Source: Qipengyuania xiamenensis (GTDB lineage: Bacteria; Pseudomonadota; Alphaproteobacteria; Sphingomonadales; Sphingomonadaceae). From it: a stretch of 64,000 nt of DNA. Below the pieces are notes generated by a model, which was given only the letters and a program-made list of their open reading frames with translations, had not been told where the DNA came from and made no database searches. The position numbers were made by a program, and so were the translations under genes. Positions within the stretch are counted from its first letter, which is position 1; every line of letters begins with the position of its first letter. Below, piece by piece: positions 1 through 8,469 of this stretch. Where the stretch lies: NCBI RefSeq assembly GCF_019711495.1, contig NZ_JAIGNM010000002.1:62001-126000 (forward strand), given 5' to 3'.

Positions 1-715
<715 letters not shown>

Positions 716-719
<4 letters not shown>

Positions 720-2341
720 ACGCGCCCAACGCATCCGGCTGGAAGCCCGGCACCCCCGTGCAGGATCACAACGCGATGGCTGGCCCAGACACGGTCACCG
801 GCAACCGCGCGCTGATGCTCGAGGAACCGCTGATCTTCGAAATCGGCAACACCGAGACCACCGGCGTCGACCTTCCCGAGCCGACCGGCGGCGCGAACCG
901 CCTCGGCGGCCTCGAGCGCAGCGAGAAGATCGGCATTCCGGGTCTCTCCGAGCCCGAGACCGTGCGCCATTACACGCGTCTCAGCCGCCAGAACTACGCC
1001 ATCGATCTCGGCCTCTTCCCGCTCGGTTCGTGCACGATGAAGCACAACCCGCGCCTGAACGAGAAGGTCGCGCGCATGCCCGGTTTCGCCGACGTGCATC
1101 CGCTGCAGCCGGTCGACACCGTGCGCGGTGCGCTGGAGGTCGTGAACGAGCTGGCGCATTGGCTGATCGACCTTACCGGCATGCACGGCGTCGCGATGAG
1201 CCCCAAGGCGGGCGCGCATGGCGAGCTTTGCGGCATCCTCTGTATCCGCGCCGCCCTCGAAGCGCGCGGCGATGCGCGCGAGGTCATCCTCGTTCCCGAA
1301 AGCGCGCATGGCACCAACCCTGCCACGGCAGCCTTCGCGGGCTACAAGATCGAGGACATCCCCGCCAATTCGGACGGCCGCGTCGATCTCGATGCGCTCA
1401 AAAGCCGTCTCGGCCCCGATGTCGCGGGCGTGATGATCACCAACCCCTCGACGCTGGGCCTGTTCGAGCGTGACCTCAAGGAAATCTCCGACGCGGTCCA
1501 TGAGGCAGGCGGATTCGTCTATTGCGACGGGGCGAACTTCAACGCCATCGTCGGCAAGGTCCGCCCCGGCGACCTCGGCGTCGACGCGATGCACATCAAC
1601 CTGCACAAGACCTTCTCCACCCCGCATGGCGGCGGTGGCCCGGGTTCGGGTCCGGTGGTGCTGTCCGAGGCGCTCAGCCCCTTCGGCCCGCTGCCCTACA
1701 CGGCGCGTACCAAGGACGGCGTTGTCCACCTGATCGAGGAAGAGGATGCAGATGCGTTCTCCGAAGAACACTTCGGCGGCAAGATGCAGAGCTTCGGCCG
1801 CATGACCGCATTCCACGGCCAGATGGGCATGTTCACCCGCGCGCTGAGTTACATCCTCAGCCACGGTGCGGATGGCCTGCGCCAGGTGGCCGAGGACGCG
1901 GTGCTCAATGCCAATTACATCCTGCGCAGCCTCGACGATGTGCTCGATGCACCCTTCGGCCACAGTGGTCCGTGCATGCACGAGGCGCTGTTCAGCGATA
2001 AGGGGTTTGCGGAGGACATCTCGACGCTCGATCTCGCCAAGGCGCTGATCGACGAGGGCTATCACCCGATGACCATGTACTTCCCGCTGGTGGTGCATGG
2101 CGCGATGCTGGTCGAGCCGACCGAGACCGAGAGCAAGGCGGCGCTGGACCAGTTCATCATGGCCCTGCGTAGCGTTGCCGAGCGTGCGAAGGCTGGCGAC
2201 GAGACACTCAAGACCGCGCCGCATTATGCGCCGCGCCGCCGCCTCGACGAGACGCTGGCCGCGCGCAAGCCGATCCTCGCCTGGGAAGAGCCCAATCCTC
2301 CCGCTGGCGAGCCGACGATGAGCGAGCAGGGCGGACGTTGA
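716..2341 (+). CDS. gcvPB: Glycine dehydrogenase (decarboxylating) subunit 2
   Basis: Beta half of the split P-protein (541 aa), carrying the PLP site. The PLP lysine is K298 in [17 protein letters not shown], followed by the glycine-rich loop of the family. Another family segment is [14 protein letters not shown] near residue 102. It works with GcvPA, GcvH, GcvT and lipoamide dehydrogenase to split glycine into CO2, ammonia and methylene-THF. The ATG at 716 overlaps the gcvPA stop. The protein is slightly longer than many GcvPB because of a ~25-residue N-terminal extension before [13 protein letters not shown]. That inner ATG is an alternative start, but the ATGA overlap favours the one given. 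Confidence 0.97.
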
Positions 2342-2357
2342 CCGCCCGCCCGCGGCC

Positions 2358-3092
2358 TTGAGGATCATCTTCAGCCGCAAGGGCTTCGACAGCGCGGCGG
2401 GTGGGGGCCCGTCGCCGATCGTTGACGGTCGTCCGCTGAGCCTGCCGATCCCTGCGGGCGCGGCCTCGCGCACAACCTATGGAGAGCTCGGGCTGGGCGA
2501 GCATGCATCGCATTCCAGTCGCGGCAAGCTGGGCGATGACGATCTCTGCCATCATGACCCGATGTTTCTTGCCAATGGCACCTGCCTGTTCGGACAGGTC
2601 GGGGCAGCACAGACCCATCTCACAAATCAGGGCGTGGGCGAGGGCGACGTGTTCCTGTTCTTCGGACTATTCCGCGAGGAGGACAGCGGCGAACCACACC
2701 ACCGCATCTTCGGTTGGATGGAGGTGGAGCGCATGGTCCATCTCGCGGAGTGTGACCAGGAAGAGCGTTCCGATCTGGCGGCGCACGCACATCCGCATGC
2801 GCTCGAAATGCACGGCTCCAACGACTGCATCTACGTGGGTCCGGGCGGCACCGCGCCCCGGGCGTGCAACGCGCTTCGCCTCACCGTGCCCGGCGGCCCG
2901 CCCTCGCTATGGGAGCGGCCCGAATGGCTGAAAAAGGGCGGATTATCGTACCACGACCGCGCGGATCGCTGGCTGCGCGGCGGCCGGCTCAGGAGCGTCG
3001 CACGCGGGCAGGAATTCGTCGCCGACATCGGCCGGCGCAGGGCCCCGCGTGACTGGCTTGCAACGGTGCTCGACGAACTCAGAGGGTCTTGA
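2358..3092 (+). CDS. Nucleotide modification associated domain 3 (Nmad3)-like protein
   Basis: 244 aa, 16 bp downstream of gcvPB on the same strand. The pattern matches what I recall of the Nmad3 family: N-terminal IIFSRKGFDSAAGGGPSP followed by LSLPIP, then a CHHDPMF motif where family members usually read HLDPDL, then FGQVGAAQTHLTNQGV and GDVFLFFGLFRE, then IFGWMEVERMV and an AHPHALE/IYVG stretch near residue 145. There is no signal peptide or membrane segment, so it is cytoplasmic. The family was defined by association with DNA base modification systems, but its biochemistry is not established and no other modification, restriction or phage gene is visible here. The 3' end overlaps the convergent mmsB by 14 bp. 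Family assignment is from memory of motifs; the function is unknown. Confidence 0.7.
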   Translation: MRIIFSRKGFDSAAGGGPSPIVDGRPLSLPIPAGAASRTTYGELGLGEHASHSSRGKLGDDDLCHHDPMFLANGTCLFGQVGAAQTHLTNQGVGEGDVFLFFGLFREEDSGEPHHRIFGWMEVERMVHLAECDQEERSDLAAHAHPHALEMHGSNDCIYVGPGGTAPRACNALRLTVPGGPPSLWERPEWLKKGGLSYHDRADRWLRGGRLRSVARGQEFVADIGRRRAPRDWLATVLDELRGS

Positions 3093-3945
3093 TCACCGCC
3101 GAGAAGTCGAGCCCGCCGTTTTCTTCGGCGAAAGTCTCGTAGATTTCGGTGGCATGCTTGCCGAGCGCGGTCTTGGCATCGACGCTGTTCGCAGCTTCCA
3201 TGGCAAGGCGAAGGTCCTTGAGCATCAGCGCGGTGGCAAAGCCGCCCTGATAGTCGTTGTCTGCCGGACTATCGACGCCCACGCCGGGCATCGGCGTATA
3301 GGCATTGAGCGGCCAGCAATAGCCAGAGCTCTGCGAGCTGATCTCGTAGAATTTCTGCGGGTCGAGGCCGAGCTTTTCGGCCATTTTCATCGCCTCGGTC
3401 GTGCCGATCATGGTGATGGCGAGCAGCATGTTGTTGCAGATCTTGGCGGTCTGGCCCGCGCCTGCGTCACCGGCGTGGATCACCGCCTTGCCCATGGCGT
3501 TCAGCACCTCCTCGGCGCGCTTGAAGGCCTTGTCGGTGCCGCCGACCATAAAGGTCAGCGTCCCACCATTGGCCGCAGCGATACCGCCCGAAACGGGAGC
3601 GTCGACCATGTCGTATCCGGCAGCTTCGGCTTCGGCGATCACCTCTTTCGCGGTGGCGACATCGATGGTCGAGCAGTCGAGCAGCACTGCGCCTTCGGGT
3701 GCCTTGCCGATCACGCTGCCTTCGTAGACCGCTTTAACGATCCCGCCATTGGGCAGCATGGTCACGACACCATCGACACCTTGTACGGCTTCGGAGGCAT
3801 CGGTGAAGGTCGCGCAGCCATTGTCCTTAGCCGTCGCAAGTGCCTCTTCCGAAAGGTCGAAGGCGTTCACCTCGTGCCCCGCCTTGACGAGGTTCGCGGC
3901 CATCCCGCCGCCCATGTTGCCGAGGCCGATGAAGGCGATTTTCAT
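3079..3945 (-). CDS. mmsB: 3-hydroxyisobutyrate dehydrogenase
   Basis: NAD-dependent oxidation of 3-hydroxyisobutyrate to methylmalonate semialdehyde in valine degradation (288 aa). The N-terminal Rossmann signature is IGLGNMGGGMAANLVKAGH at residues 5-23. The substrate-binding DAPVSGGIAAANGGTLTFMV stretch is near residue 115, and the catalytic lysine lies in GAGQTAKICNNM near residue 168. The start ATG overlaps the stop of the upstream small membrane protein (ATGA at 3942-3945), so it is the last gene of a coupled run with the hydratase and hydrolase genes. The product is the substrate of mmsA, about 5 kb upstream on the same strand. Confidence 0.95.
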   Translation of the reverse strand: MKIAFIGLGNMGGGMAANLVKAGHEVNAFDLSEEALATAKDNGCATFTDASEAVQGVDGVVTMLPNGGIVKAVYEGSVIGKAPEGAVLLDCSTIDVATAKEVIAEAEAAGYDMVDAPVSGGIAAANGGTLTFMVGGTDKAFKRAEEVLNAMGKAVIHAGDAGAGQTAKICNNMLLAITMIGTTEAMKMAEKLGLDPQKFYEISSQSSGYCWPLNAYTPMPGVGVDSPADNDYQGGFATALMLKDLRLAMEAANSVDAKTALGKHATEIYETFAEENGGLDFSAVIKTL

Positions 3946-4202
3946 TCTGATTTCCTCTCGAAGTATTCTTTCAGCCGGGTGCCTGTGACGGTGCCGAAGA
4001 AGGACATGAGTCCGGCCAGGATTGTTCCAAGGACGACCATCAAGAGGCCTAGCCCATCAAAGCTGGAAGACGCCTCCGCGATCAATCCCGCAAGGAGCGC
4101 TATCGCTATCGCCGCAATCCCGCTTGGTATCACATTTTCCCATATCCATCCCCCGACAAGGCCGCACACGAGGCCAATCAGCGGATAGATTTCCGGGCTC
4201 AT
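3942..4202 (-). CDS. Small multi-pass membrane protein of unknown function in the valine block
   Basis: 86 aa with three hydrophobic segments (about residues 5-25, 29-48 and 52-75) and a short charged C-terminal tail ending EYFERKSE. I do not recognise a family. It is real by context: its ATG shares one base with the hydratase TAA (TAATG at 4200-4204), and its TGA overlaps the mmsB ATG, so it is translationally coupled on both sides. That makes it an integral member of the valine catabolic operon rather than spurious. It could anchor or transport something related to branched-chain acids, but nothing in the sequence shows this. Confidence 0.75.
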   Translation of the reverse strand: MSPEIYPLIGLVCGLVGGWIWENVIPSGIAAIAIALLAGLIAEASSSFDGLGLLMVVLGTILAGLMSFFGTVTGTRLKEYFERKSE

Positions 4203-4984
4203 TACCTACCCTTCCACTTGCCTTCGCGCTTTTCGACGAAGGCGGCCATGCCTTCCTTCTTGTCCTCGCTCGCGGTGAGGATCTGGAAGATGCGGCGTTC
4301 GATGATCAGGCCCTGGTCGAGGCTGGTTTCGAAGGCGGCGTTGACCATTTCCTTGTTCGCGATCGCTGCCATCGGCGGCATCGCGGCGATCTGCGCGGCG
4401 GTCTTCATGGCATCGTCGAGCAGTTCGTCATGCGGCACCACGCGCGCGACGAGGTTGCTGCGCTCGGCTTCCTCGGCGCCCATCATGCGGCCGGTGAGGC
4501 ACATTTCCATGGCCTTCGACTTGCCGATCGCCTTGGTCAGGCGCTGCGATCCGCCCATGCCGGGCGCGACGCCGAGCTTGATCTCGGGCTGGCCGAACTT
4601 GGCGTTTTCCGAAGCGATGATGAAGTCCGCCATCATGGCGAGCTCGCAACCGCCGCCCAGCGCGAAGCCGTTCACCGCGGCGATCCACGGCTTGCGGGTC
4701 TTCTTGACGATCTCGCTGGTCCAGGGCGCGAAGAAATCGTCGAGATAGAAGTCTGCCGCTTCCTTCTCGCTCATTTCCTTGATGTCGGCGCCGGCGGCAA
4801 AGGCCTTGTCGCCCGAGCCGGTGAGCACCGCGCACAGCTGGCTGCTGTCGGCCTGGTAGGCTGCGAAAGCCTCGATCAGTTCCTCGAGCACCTTGCTGTT
4901 GAGCGCGTTGAGCGCCTTCGGGCGGTTGAGCGTGATCAGCGTGACGGCATCGCGCTGTTCGACGGTGATGGTTTCGAAGCTCAT
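4202..4984 (-). CDS. Enoyl-CoA hydratase (valine catabolism type)
   Basis: 260 aa crotonase-fold hydratase. Visible signatures are [13 protein letters not shown] near residue 16, the oxyanion-hole segment [11 protein letters not shown] near residue 61, and [19 protein letters not shown] near residue 100 with both catalytic-type glutamates expected in this family (E in GGGCELA and in FGQPEIKLG). It probably hydrates methacrylyl-CoA to 3-hydroxyisobutyryl-CoA here, since hydrolase, dehydrogenase and mmsB flank it; a general short-chain hydratase role is also possible. I chose the ATG at 4984 because it forms an ATGA overlap with the upstream hydrolase stop; an in-frame ATG lies 12 bp further upstream. 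Confidence 0.92.
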   Translation of the reverse strand: MSFETITVEQRDAVTLITLNRPKALNALNSKVLEELIEAFAAYQADSSQLCAVLTGSGDKAFAAGADIKEMSEKEAADFYLDDFFAPWTSEIVKKTRKPWIAAVNGFALGGGCELAMMADFIIASENAKFGQPEIKLGVAPGMGGSQRLTKAIGKSKAMEMCLTGRMMGAEEAERSNLVARVVPHDELLDDAMKTAAQIAAMPPMAAIANKEMVNAAFETSLDQGLIIERRIFQILTASEDKKEGMAAFVEKREGKWKGR

Positions 4985-6027
4985 AGCGGTTTCCATTCCT
5001 CGTTGGCGGGAAGCGGGGCGAATATGCTGTCGATCAGCTCCTCGCTCACGCCCTCGGGCGTTGCCGGATCCCATTTCGGGTCGTTCGTCTTGTCCACGAT
5101 CACTGCGCGCACGCCCTCGGCAAAGTCCGGGCGGGTCAGGACGCGCGATGCGATGCGGTATTCCATGACCATGTTGTCGGCGAAGCTGTCGAGCTTCTCG
5201 CTCTCCGCCAGCTGGCGCAGCGCGACCTTGCAGGTCTGCGGGCTCTTGGTGCGAAGCGTGGCAAGTTCCTTGGCTGCCCACTCGCTGTCGTCGGCCTCGA
5301 GGCTGGCGAGGATGTCCTCGTAGCGGTCGGAGGCGAAATGCTTCTTGATGAGGTCGGCATTGCCCTCGATCCGCGCCGATGGCGGCGTTTCGGAAAGTTC
5401 GGAAAGGATGCCCGAGATCCGGTCGGGATGCTCCGTGATGCGCGCCTTGGCTTCGGCGAGCTTCTCGCTCGGCAGGTAGTGCGTTGCGATGCCCGCCCAG
5501 ACGCATTCCGCACCGTCGAGCCGCGCGCCGGTGAGCGCGAGGAACTGGCCGAGGCGTCCACCAAGACGCGACAAGTGCCAGCCGCCACCCACGTCGGGGA
5601 AGAGGCCGATGCCGGTTTCGGGCATGGCAAAACGCGTATGCTCGGTCGCGACGCGGTACTTGCAGGGCAGCGCAATGCCCACTCCGCCGCCCATGGTGAT
5701 GCCGTCCATGAAAGCCACGATCGGCTTGTCATAGGTCATCATCTGGTGGTTTAGCTGGTACTCGTCGTGGAAGAAGGCGCGCCCGCTCTTCCCGCCATCG
5801 TTGAGGGCGGAATTGCGCAGCAGGTTGATGTCGCCGCCTGCGCAGAAACCGCGGCCCTCGGCGTGGTCGAGTACCACCGCCTCGATGCCGTCATCATCCG
5901 CCCAGCCGGTGAGCGCCTTGCTCATCGCGTGACACATGTCGAGCGTAAGCGAGTGCAGGGCCTTGGGGCGGTTGAGCGAGATATGGCCGGTGCGGCCATG
6001 GGTATGGATGTTTACTTCATCGGTCAT
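4981..6027 (-). CDS. 3-hydroxyisobutyryl-CoA hydrolase
   Basis: 348 aa member of the HIBCH branch of the crotonase family, which cleaves 3-hydroxyisobutyryl-CoA to free 3-hydroxyisobutyrate and CoA. Evidence: [14 protein letters not shown] near residue 15, [12 protein letters not shown] near residue 58, [20 protein letters not shown] near residue 108, and [19 protein letters not shown], a hallmark of the hydrolase rather than the hydratase branch. The length (~350) also fits. It lies 11 bp downstream of the acyl-CoA dehydrogenase and overlaps the hydratase, consistent with consecutive valine-degradation steps. Cytoplasmic. Confidence 0.93.
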   Translation of the reverse strand: MTDEVNIHTHGRTGHISLNRPKALHSLTLDMCHAMSKALTGWADDDGIEAVVLDHAEGRGFCAGGDINLLRNSALNDGGKSGRAFFHDEYQLNHQMMTYDKPIVAFMDGITMGGGVGIALPCKYRVATEHTRFAMPETGIGLFPDVGGGWHLSRLGGRLGQFLALTGARLDGAECVWAGIATHYLPSEKLAEAKARITEHPDRISGILSELSETPPSARIEGNADLIKKHFASDRYEDILASLEADDSEWAAKELATLRTKSPQTCKVALRQLAESEKLDSFADNMVMEYRIASRVLTRPDFAEGVRAVIVDKTNDPKWDPATPEGVSEELIDSIFAPLPANEEWKPL

Positions 6028-6038
6028 CGCGCAGGTCC

Positions 6039-7193
6039 TTACTGGCGCAGCAGGTCGCGGCCCACGATCATGCGCATGACCTGGTTCGTGCCTTCGAGGA
6101 TCGAGTGGACGCGCAGGTCGCGCCAGAAACGCTCGATCGGATATTCCCTGAGATAGCCATAGCCGCCGAACAGCTGCAGCGCGTCGTTGACGATCTTGCT
6201 GCCATTGTCAGTCGCAAGGCGCTTGGCCATCGCCGAGAAGCGCGACTTGTCGGGCGCATTGTCGGTGACCTTCGCCGCCGCGAGGTAGAGCAGTGCGCGC
6301 GCCGCCTCGAGGTCGGTTGCCATGTCGGCGAGCATGAACTGCGTGTTCTGGAAGTCGGCGATCGGCGTGTCGAACTGCTTGCGGACCTTGGTGTAGGCCA
6401 CCGCTTCGTCGAGACAACGCTGCGCACCGCCGAGCGAGCAAGCACCGATGTTGAGGCGGCCGCCGTCGAGGCCCATCATCGCGAAACGGAAGCCTTCGCC
6501 TTCGTCACCGACGCGGTTGGCGACGGGTACGCGCGCATCTTCGAAGATCACCTGCGCGGTGGGGGAGGCGTTCCAGCCAAGCTTCTTCTCCGGCTTGCCG
6601 AATGAGACGCCCGGCGTGTCCTTGTCGATCACGAGGCAGGTGATGCCCTTGGTCTTGTGCTCGGAAGTGCGGACCATGGTGACGTAGACATCGTTGACGC
6701 CGCCGCCCGAGATGAACTGCTTGGTGCCGTTGAGGACATAGTGGTCGCCGTCGAGTACGGCGTTGGTCTTGAGGCCTGCCGCGTCTGAACCACTGCCCGG
6801 TTCGGTGAGGCAGTAGCTGGCGATCTTCTCCATGCTGACGAGGTCGGGAAGGTAGCGGTCCTTGACGTCCTGCGAACCGAACTGGTCGATCATCCAGCTC
6901 GCCATGTTGTGGATCGAGATGAAGGCGCTGGTGGTCGGGCAGCCATAGGCCATGGCTTCCATGATCAGCGCGGCTTCCAAACGGCCGAGACCGATGCCAC
7001 CGCTTTCTTCGGAAACGTAGATCGCCCCGAAACCGAGTTCGGCAGTGCTCTGGATCACTTCGCGCGGGAAGTGCGATTTCTCGTCCCACTCGCCGGCATG
7101 CGGCGTGATGTTGTCGGCGGTAAAGCGCTGCGCCATTTCTTGGATCGCGAGCTGCTCTTCGGTGAGCTGGAACTGTCCTGAATTCGTAGTCAT
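6039..7193 (-). CDS. Acyl-CoA dehydrogenase, probably isobutyryl-CoA dehydrogenase
   Basis: 384 aa FAD-dependent acyl-CoA dehydrogenase. Signatures: YCLTEPGSGSDAAGLKT (flavin/substrate loop), GTKQFISGGGVNDVYVTM, and the C-terminal LQLFGGYGYLREYPIERFWRD containing the adenine-contacting region, ending in the NQVMRMIVGRDLLRQ typical of the family. The operon position before hydrolase, hydratase and mmsB points to isobutyryl-CoA oxidation to methacrylyl-CoA; substrate assignment is from context. It sits 49 bp below the RidA gene on the same strand, so it may have its own promoter or be read from mmsA. Confidence 0.9.
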   Translation of the reverse strand: MTTNSGQFQLTEEQLAIQEMAQRFTADNITPHAGEWDEKSHFPREVIQSTAELGFGAIYVSEESGGIGLGRLEAALIMEAMAYGCPTTSAFISIHNMASWMIDQFGSQDVKDRYLPDLVSMEKIASYCLTEPGSGSDAAGLKTNAVLDGDHYVLNGTKQFISGGGVNDVYVTMVRTSEHKTKGITCLVIDKDTPGVSFGKPEKKLGWNASPTAQVIFEDARVPVANRVGDEGEGFRFAMMGLDGGRLNIGACSLGGAQRCLDEAVAYTKVRKQFDTPIADFQNTQFMLADMATDLEAARALLYLAAAKVTDNAPDKSRFSAMAKRLATDNGSKIVNDALQLFGGYGYLREYPIERFWRDLRVHSILEGTNQVMRMIVGRDLLRQ

Positions 7194-7242
7194 GGGCTGC
7201 GCTCTAGACCGCTAAGGCAGGCAAGTGAAGAGGCGCGAGAGC

Positions 7243-7632
7243 CTAGCCCTGAACGATTGCTTCGGCCTCGATTTCGACTTTCCATTCCTTGCGGCAAAGC
7301 CATGGTGCGCCGACCATTGTTGCGGCCGGTTTTGCAGTGCCGAAGAAGCGTGCGTGGACTGCGCCGACGGCTGCCTGGTCTTCGAAGTCGGTGAGGAACA
7401 TGCGGGTGCGCACCACATCGCCTGCGCTCCCGCCAAGATCCTCGATCGCCGCGACAATAAGCTCGCAGCAGCGCGCGGCCTGTGCGGCGGCATCGCCCTG
7501 GGTGGAGGATCCGTCGGGCTCGATCGGGCCGGTGCCCGCCACGATGATGCGGTTGCCTTCGCGAATGGCGCGGCAGAAGCCGAACTGCTCCTCGAAGGGC
7601 GAGCCGCTGGTGGTGCGCTGACGCCCGCTCAC
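7243..7632 (-). CDS. RidA (YjgF/YER057c/UK114) family protein
   Basis: 129 aa. The family pattern is seen in IIVAGTGPIEPDGS near residue 29, an A-rich helix with AAQARCCELIVAAIEDLGGS, and DVVRTRMFLTDFED near residue 72, where the arginine of VVRTRMF corresponds to the conserved substrate-binding Arg of RidA proteins. Classical RidA deaminates reactive enamines/imines released by PLP enzymes; this is a divergent member (GAPWLCRKEWKVEIEAEA at the end), so imine hydrolysis is only probable. It begins with GTG overlapping the stop of the upstream I78-like gene (GTGA), so the two are translationally coupled. Confidence 0.85.
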   Translation of the reverse strand: MSGRQRTTSGSPFEEQFGFCRAIREGNRIIVAGTGPIEPDGSSTQGDAAAQAARCCELIVAAIEDLGGSAGDVVRTRMFLTDFEDQAAVGAVHARFFGTAKPAATMVGAPWLCRKEWKVEIEAEAIVQG

Positions 7633-7928
7633 CCGCAGGTGATCTCGGTGATTTCCATTGCGCGGTCGTAGCGCACGTTCACGCGCTCGACACGGTAGTC
7701 CATCGTCCAGACCGAGTCGGGCGGACCCCAGCGCAGCGTCTGGGCGCCCGTATCCTTCATGATCGCCGCGCCCATTTCCGCAGTTGCGTCATGACCGATG
7801 TGGTACTGGGCGGGAGCCGCATCGCAGGTGCCGCCAGCGGCCGGGGCTGCGGGCGCATCGCTGCCGGCATAGGCCGTGGTGCAGGCGGCGAGCGACAGGG
7901 TGCACAGGGTCAAAAGGGCCGATTTCAT
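7629..7928 (-). CDS. I78-family peptidase-inhibitor-like lipoprotein
   Basis: 99 aa secreted protein. The N-terminus is a lipoprotein signal (LCTLSLAAC, lipobox Cys16). The rest fits the small I78 inhibitor family: IGHDATAEMGAAIMKDTGA, LRWGPPDSVWTMDYRVERVN and the terminal EITEITCG with the conserved closing Cys-Gly. I78 members are potato-inhibitor-I-like blockers of serine peptidases, so a periplasmic protective role is possible but untested. ATG and TGA overlap the neighbours on both sides (7925-7928 and 7629-7632), making a coupled trio with a lipoprotein and RidA, an odd passenger in a valine catabolic block. Confidence 0.8.
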   Translation of the reverse strand: MKSALLTLCTLSLAACTTAYAGSDAPAAPAAGGTCDAAPAQYHIGHDATAEMGAAIMKDTGAQTLRWGPPDSVWTMDYRVERVNVRYDRAMEITEITCG

Positions 7929-8425
7929 GATGCCTCTCCTTCAGCTTCGCACTTGGTATAGGTCAGCGGCTCGGGAATGGCTTCATCTCCCGATTCCGAG
8001 CGGGTTAGCTGCATTCCGTCATCCGACAAGCGCCATTCCATGTCGCGCGTCCATTCCTGCCCTTCGCCCGAGAAAGCGAAACGGGCACTGATCATCGTGG
8101 CTTCCTTGGCCTCGACTTCGTCCACGACTGCACGCGATTCGTAGAACTTGATGCCCTCGCCATCGATGTCGATTAGTCCCTTGGCATCCCCGCGAGTGCT
8201 GGTGCAGTCGGCAGGAACCAGTCCCCACCGTCCGTGGAGTCCGCGGGGGATGTCCTTGCCCAGGATTTCGGGGAGGGGCTCCGCTCCGTCACCGATTCCG
8301 CCGTCGGGTTCGACAGGCATCATGGTTTCTTCGGCCCTGGGCGTATCGTCGACCGGATCGCCGCAGGCTGCGAGCGCTAGCAGTGTGAGAGGAAGGGCGG
8401 AGCGAAGGAGCTTGAACTGTGTCAT
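7925..8425 (-). CDS. Hypothetical lipoprotein
   Basis: 166 aa. A lipoprotein signal peptide, LRSALPLTLLALAACG, places the lipidated Cys near residue 19; the mature part is acidic with a Pro-rich linker, then GLHGRWGLVPADCTSTRGDAKG, which resembles small periplasmic proteins of Sphingomonads with no defined function. Two further cysteines (in PADCTS and YTKCEAE) could form a disulfide. I chose the ATG at 8425 because GGAG sits 5 nt upstream and because the signal peptide begins there; an in-frame codon 48 bp upstream adds an Arg-rich stretch unlike a signal. Its stop overlaps the I78-like gene start. Confidence 0.75.
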   Translation of the reverse strand: MTQFKLLRSALPLTLLALAACGDPVDDTPRAEETMMPVEPDGGIGDGAEPLPEILGKDIPRGLHGRWGLVPADCTSTRGDAKGLIDIDGEGIKFYESRAVVDEVEAKEATMISARFAFSGEGQEWTRDMEWRLSDDGMQLTRSESGDEAIPEPLTYTKCEAEGEAS

Positions 8426-8469
8426 GCTGTCTCCAACGCCCCGCCTGCTGTTCCTATCCCGCCTCTGGT

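Noticed and set aside
2358..3092. Prophage or defence island around the Nmad3-like gene
   Set aside because: All neighbours are housekeeping or catabolic genes; no phage structural, integrase or restriction genes are visible.
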